From an uncultured Bacteroides sp. (GTDB lineage: Bacteria; Bacteroidota; Bacteroidia; Bacteroidales; Bacteroidaceae), in assembly GCA_900551645.1 (NCBI GenBank), contig URWP01000074.1, forward strand, positions 1 through 11,277: a stretch of 11,277 nt of DNA. The letters run 5' to 3'. The notes under the pieces were generated by a model that ran no database searches, was not told the origin of the DNA, and worked only from the letters and a program-made list of their open reading frames with translations. Each line of letters starts with the position of its first letter. Position 1 is the stretch's first letter. Both the position numbers and the translations under genes were made by a program. Positions 7,383-11,277 of this stretch are shown in pieces.

Positions 7383-8888
7383 TCATTTCTTCCAACGGTA
7401 AGACATAACAGACTTGGCAGGAACCTCATACGTAAAATGGTGTGTACCGTCATCTACTGTTACATTCTTTGCTTCCGACTTACCATTACAAAGCACAAAA
7501 GCATAAGTACCGTCAGTATTTTCAAAAGCAGCATAAGAAATGCCATTTTCTGTATATCCGGAAGTTCCGATACGTACAGCACCCGGTTTTACAACTGATG
7601 CCAGATGTGCGATAATGTAATAATGAGAATTACGAGTTACCGTATCATAATTCGTATTATCAACATCTACCGCTCCATAACAAGTAGCACATGCTCCAGG
7701 TCCTCCATGAGGTCCCTGGTCACTATCCAACATCAGATTCCAGACAATGACCGCTTTACACCAGTTATTGACCGTACCCAAGGCTATTTCTTCCATATCA
7801 CGAGTCAGAGCAGTTGCCAAGTCACGTCCTTGATTCCACTCACCAATCGATGTTTCAGTAAAAATCAGTTCCTTATCAGGCGCTTTTGCCTGTACATCCA
7901 ACAGTTCACTTCGGTCTCCTCCATAATTATGGAAGGCTGTACCGGCAAAATATTTCTTTGCTTCAGCATCTGTAAAGATTTTCAAGGAATAATCTACCTG
8001 ATCAGCCACATTATCATAATTATAGTTATGATCGAAAGCATAAATCTTCACATCCGGAAAATGTTGCTGCAAAGCCGGTCCTAGAGCAGTCTTCACAAAA
8101 TCACGTTGTTCTTCCCACCCCATATAAAGAGAAGCCGAATTTCCACGGTTCAACGGCTCATTCTGCACCGTAACGGCATTGACTGTAACGCCAGCCTGCT
8201 TGAATGCATCCAGCCATTTCACAAAATAAGTGGCATAATCCTGATAATAATCAGGATTGAGTTGTCCACCAGTCCATGAATCATAAGGCTCTTTACTCTG
8301 CAAATCTTTCACCTTCATCCATTTAGGGCACGTCCATGGTGATGCAATAATCTTCAAAGCAGGATTGATGGCAAGTATCTCTTTCAAAGCAGGAATCACA
8401 TATTTTGTTTCCTCTATGGTCAAGGCAAAGTTTTCAATGCCTTTTTCATCACAACAAGTATAATCGCTCAATGAAAAATCAGAACAACCGATAGATACAC
8501 GCACATAACTGAAGCCATACTTGTCCGGCGAAAAAGTATCCTTCAGAAATTCTTTTCGCTTTTCCTCTGGCATCAATGACAAGTTATAACTGGTAGCCCC
8601 TGTAATAGCGGCGCCAAAACCGTCTATAGTCTGGTAACGCATAGATGCATCCAAACGTACTGTAGTAGGCGACATATTATCCTTATCGCTGAAATCGACT
8701 GATTGGATAGCTAAATCGTACATCCGGTTAGATGTAGTGACATACATTTTTACATCACCGGAAGGAACTTCTATAGGAGTATCCGTATCTTCGCCACCAC
8801 CAGTTGCAGAAGATTCGCTGCACGACACACAAGCTGACAGCGACATGCATCCGAGCAACAATAAAACTTTATTAATCTTTATCATCAT
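7383..8888 (-). CDS. GH30 (probably subfamily 3) endo-beta-1,6-glucanase lipoprotein
   Basis: A 501-residue secreted glycosidase. The signal peptide ends at the lipobox LSAC, with Cys20 the likely lipidation site, followed by a Ser/Gly/Asp/Thr-rich linker to about residue 45. The family 30 TIM barrel with its side beta-domain fills the rest. Key points are YQTIDGFGAAITG at 85-97, SPWTCPKWMK at 183-192, the acid/base Glu244 in VQNEP and the nucleophile Glu345 in FTETS. The C-terminal strands at about 432-499 complete the beta-sandwich. The sequence closely resembles, from memory, the GH30_3 beta-1,6-glucanase of B. thetaiotaomicron. It is 12 nt after the susD-like stop. An internal pair of start ATGs (8888, 8885) makes the exact start ambiguous by one codon. 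Other GH30 activities, such as glucosylceramidase or xylanase, are less likely given the PUL context. Confidence 0.9.
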   Translation of the reverse strand: MMIKINKVLLLLGCMSLSACVSCSESSATGGGEDTDTPIEVPSGDVKMYVTTSNRMYDLAIQSVDFSDKDNMSPTTVRLDASMRYQTIDGFGAAITGATSYNLSLMPEEKRKEFLKDTFSPDKYGFSYVRVSIGCSDFSLSDYTCCDEKGIENFALTIEETKYVIPALKEILAINPALKIIASPWTCPKWMKVKDLQSKEPYDSWTGGQLNPDYYQDYATYFVKWLDAFKQAGVTVNAVTVQNEPLNRGNSASLYMGWEEQRDFVKTALGPALQQHFPDVKIYAFDHNYNYDNVADQVDYSLKIFTDAEAKKYFAGTAFHNYGGDRSELLDVQAKAPDKELIFTETSIGEWNQGRDLATALTRDMEEIALGTVNNWCKAVIVWNLMLDSDQGPHGGPGACATCYGAVDVDNTNYDTVTRNSHYYIIAHLASVVKPGAVRIGTSGYTENGISYAAFENTDGTYAFVLCNGKSEAKNVTVDDGTHHFTYEVPAKSVMSYRWKK

Positions 8889-8900
8889 ATTTCTATTTTT

Positions 8901-10421
8901 TTAATAACCAGGATTCTGAACCAGATTTTCATTTCCGTCGAGAGCAGTCTGCGGAACAGCAAAGAAATAAGAATTCTTATCGAAATCATTAATCCGGGCA
9001 AAACGTCCTTCATCCCGCAAGTTGTTCATGACATTCTCTACCTCATCCCAACGACACAAATCAAACCAGCGCTGTCCTTCGAAAGCAAGTTCCAAACGAC
9101 GTTCTTTCATATAAGCTTTCCACAATTCGGTTTCATTGTTACGGACAGAATCAGGAAGCTTATTCAGTCCTGCTCGGATACGAATTCTGTCAATAATATC
9201 AGCTGCCGCATTCAGATTCTTCGCATCCCCTCGCAAATAAGCCTCAGCCTTCAAGAGAAGTAAATCAGCATAACGCAAATAGAGTACACTGCTACATCCA
9301 GCCCGGCATTTATACATGAATGGATAATGATCTGATGGATAATAGTTACTCCACGTACATTCATAATATACGACTGATTCATCCAAGCGTTGCGTATCAC
9401 CCTCACTGGTAAACAAAGCTATCAAATCACGCGAAGGCGTAACCCATTTTGCCCATGTAAAAGAATTGTTCCAATCCAACAAATCACGACCGAACATCCA
9501 GGCACACCAGTTACCACCGGAAGCAGGGAATTGAGCTTCCAGAATACCTTCACGGGTATTACGCATCTTCAGGTCTGTACCGTTCTCATTCAACGCAAAC
9601 AAATCCGAATACGAATCTGCCAGGCCGAATCCGTCGGCCTCCAAAGCACTGCAATACTCAATGACTTTATTATAATCACGCAACGGCTTTTCCGCATAAA
9701 CCTTTGCCAGAAGAGCACGTGCTACCGATTTAGTAAATAAAGTCTTATCTGCCGGATTATTATCCGGAGCATATTTCAAAGCATCCAGCAAATCTGCTTC
9801 AATCTGTTGATATACTTCAAGTTCTGTACTCTGCGAAGGAAAATATTCATCATATACCTCCTCAATATTATCTGCTGTAATATCTGGTGGCAAAGTCGTA
9901 TTCAATGGAATATTTCCCCATATACGTACCATATAGAACCACACCAACGAACGGAATATCTCAGCCTGTGCCTTAATAGAGTTTCTTGCATCTGCCGTAA
10001 AATTCGGGTCAGATACTGCATCTATATTACAGATAATACGATTGGCTGCGGCTACATCTTCCATATAACGGGACCAATCACGTTCCAGAACAGTATTGCC
10101 ACCATCTACTGTATTATTCTCGAAAGGAACAGTTTCAGCACCTGTAGTTCCAGCATAGGCATTATCAGCATGACTATCACCTATCAGAAGACAATCCAGA
10201 TACCAATGTTCTATGCGATCCTTCATTTTCTGATAAAGCCCTTCTAATGCCAGTTCTACATCTGCCTGAGACTGAAATTCCTGTTTTTCACCTTCATCAT
10301 CCTGCACACCTTCAGTCACATCCGAATAAGAAGCAATAGGGTCATACCCTAAACTGCAAGAAGAGAAATTCATCAGTCCAGCCAATACCAATCCAGTTAT
10401 AATATATTTTCTATGTTTCAT
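8901..10421 (-). CDS. SusD/RagB-family outer-membrane glycan-binding lipoprotein
   Basis: SusD-like proteins form the surface lid on the SusC transporter and help capture oligosaccharides. The 506-residue product has a signal peptide with lipobox FSSC, lipidated Cys22. It then shows the helical TPR-type fold: an N-terminal SusD domain with the AEIFRSLVWFYMVRIWGNIPL segment near 153-173, RYADLLLLKAEAYLR at 383-397, and the hallmark KERRLELAFEGQRWFDL at 439-455. The C-terminus ends NPGY. The ATG at 10421 is chosen because it opens directly onto a lipoprotein signal peptide. An upstream GTG at 10514 would overlap the susC gene and add 31 residues that bury the signal. It lies 13 nt after the susC stop, the usual tight pairing. 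Several tryptophans at 305-326 and 357 could contact glycan, which is inference. Confidence 0.95.
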   Translation of the reverse strand: MKHRKYIITGLVLAGLMNFSSCSLGYDPIASYSDVTEGVQDDEGEKQEFQSQADVELALEGLYQKMKDRIEHWYLDCLLIGDSHADNAYAGTTGAETVPFENNTVDGGNTVLERDWSRYMEDVAAANRIICNIDAVSDPNFTADARNSIKAQAEIFRSLVWFYMVRIWGNIPLNTTLPPDITADNIEEVYDEYFPSQSTELEVYQQIEADLLDALKYAPDNNPADKTLFTKSVARALLAKVYAEKPLRDYNKVIEYCSALEADGFGLADSYSDLFALNENGTDLKMRNTREGILEAQFPASGGNWCAWMFGRDLLDWNNSFTWAKWVTPSRDLIALFTSEGDTQRLDESVVYYECTWSNYYPSDHYPFMYKCRAGCSSVLYLRYADLLLLKAEAYLRGDAKNLNAAADIIDRIRIRAGLNKLPDSVRNNETELWKAYMKERRLELAFEGQRWFDLCRWDEVENVMNNLRDEGRFARINDFDKNSYFFAVPQTALDGNENLVQNPGY

Positions 10422-10434
10422 GACTGTTATATTT

Positions 10435-11277
10435 TTAGAATTCAAGATTAATACCAAACACAAATGAACGACATTGAGGATAAGTACCCCAATCAATACC
10501 TTGTACAGCACCACTGTTACCCCACTGGTTCACTTCCGGATCCATTCCTGAATATCCTGTCCAGGTCAACAGATTAGTTGCCGTAAAATATGGCTGAAGT
10601 CGGCTGACTCCCCATTTTTTGAGTAGAGGACCGGTCACATTGTATGACAAAGTAATATCCTTTACACGTAAATAACTACCGTCCTCAATAAAATAAGATG
10701 AATTATGCATTGTGTAGCCTGCTTTAGGCACATCAGTTATCTGACCTGGTATCCGCCAACGGTCCAGTACCCTAGTACTCTGATTCTTACCATCATACAT
10801 ACCTTCCGTTTCCATACGTGAGGCATTGAAGATATCATTACCATATGATCCCTGTAAAAATACACTCAACGTTAAATTCTTATATGAGAAAGTATTGGTC
10901 AAGCCAAACGTAAACAACGGATTCGGATCACCGATATAGGTACGGTCTGAACTGGTCACTTTACCATCGCCATTAATATCACGATACATCAGTTCACCGG
11001 TTTCCGGATCTACTCCATCACTGATATATCCATAAAATCCTCCCAAAGAACGCCCCGGCTCGTTACGGACAGCATACTCGCGGACATTATCGCTGGTAAT
11101 TGCATCATAATAAACCTTCTGTAAAGAGAGTTTAGTCAATTTGTTTTTATTGAATGAGATATTAAAATCTGTATCCCAGCCAAATTCCCCTACAAAGTTC
11201 TTAGAATTGATTGCCAGTTCAAAACCTTTGTTCACCATCGTTCCTTCATTACGTGAAATGCTACCCGCTACAGCCGA
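10435..11277 (-). CDS. SusC/RagA-family TonB-dependent transporter, C-terminal part
   Basis: The gene enters from the right edge; the frame is open through 11277, so only the last 280 residues are present and the ATG at 11238 is internal. SusC proteins are 22-strand outer-membrane barrels that import oligosaccharides using TonB energy. Typical C-terminal landmarks are NKGFELAI just after 11238, GGFYGYISDGVDPETGE, the Ca-binding-like loop DINGDGKVTSSD (from about 10980), and DPNPLFTFGLTNTFSYKNLTLSVFL. The terminal strand ends GINLEF, with the final aromatic residue expected for barrel assembly. It is directly followed by the susD-like gene. The signal peptide, carboxypeptidase-like domain, TonB box and plug would be outside the window. 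Substrate specificity is inferred from the downstream GH30. Confidence 0.95.
   Translation of the reverse strand, partial: SAVAGSISRNEGTMVNKGFELAINSKNFVGEFGWDTDFNISFNKNKLTKLSLQKVYYDAITSDNVREYAVRNEPGRSLGGFYGYISDGVDPETGELMYRDINGDGKVTSSDRTYIGDPNPLFTFGLTNTFSYKNLTLSVFLQGSYGNDIFNASRMETEGMYDGKNQSTRVLDRWRIPGQITDVPKAGYTMHNSSYFIEDGSYLRVKDITLSYNVTGPLLKKWGVSRLQPYFTATNLLTWTGYSGMDPEVNQWGNSGAVQGIDWGTYPQCRSFVFGINLEF

Noticed and set aside
7605..8084. Plus-strand open frame of 159 codons inside the GH30 gene
   Set aside because: It is antisense to a well-supported gene and its composition shows no domain or signal; the same holds for the plus-strand frames at 3383-3937, 9390-9740 and 9807-10247.
10422..10514. 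N-terminal extension of the SusD-like protein from a GTG at 10514
   Set aside because: It overlaps the end of the susC gene and would bury the lipoprotein signal peptide that begins at the ATG at 10421.
1..11277. Insertion sequences, CRISPR arrays, tRNA or rRNA genes
   Set aside because: No repeat-spacer pattern, transposase-like frame, terminal inverted repeats or recognisable structural RNA gene was seen on either strand.

Overview
The window looks like a chromosomal segment of a gut Bacteroides or a close relative (Bacteroidales). The basis is a SusC/SusD pair, lipoprotein signal peptides with the Bacteroidales surface-export pattern, AT-rich leaders without Shine-Dalgarno sequences, a -33/-7 type promoter, and protein sequences that read like Bacteroides thetaiotaomicron orthologues. 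The species cannot be fixed from sequence alone. Everything except the first gene lies on the minus strand.

Layout, left to right. Positions 1-452 (+) hold the C-terminal end of a TolC-family outer-membrane efflux protein. It converges on a galactose operon transcribed right to left: galM (aldose 1-epimerase, 4402-3308), an FHS-family (GluP/FucP-like) hexose transporter (3246-1753) and galK (galactokinase, 1679-525). A strong hairpin at 459-491 ends that operon. A -33/-7 type promoter and an overlapping palindrome precede galM. A perfect hairpin sits between the transporter and galK. Next comes folC (5784-4498), a housekeeping folate gene. From 5948 to the right edge lies the distal part of a polysaccharide utilization locus (PUL), transcribed from beyond the right edge: susC-like (partial) > susD-like > GH30 glycosidase lipoprotein > surface glycan-binding-type lipoprotein > terminator.

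The PUL's gene order and the close resemblance of its GH30 to the B. thetaiotaomicron GH30_3 enzyme point to beta-1,6-glucan (fungal or yeast cell wall, pustulan-like) as the probable substrate. In the expected scheme the GH30 cuts the glucan at the cell surface, the binding lipoprotein and SusD-like protein hold it, and SusC imports oligosaccharides. No exo-beta-glucosidase or regulator is visible; they would have to lie past the right edge or elsewhere. The galactose operon handles anomer conversion, uptake across the inner membrane and 1-phosphorylation of galactose, but galT and galE are not in the window.

Coding density is high and no gene-free stretch exceeds 300 bases. Nothing here amounts to a clearly undescribed system. 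The most interesting points are the operator-like palindrome in the galM promoter, the intercistronic hairpin before galK, the binding lipoprotein of inferred specificity, and the PUL ending in folC with no GH3 gene downstream.
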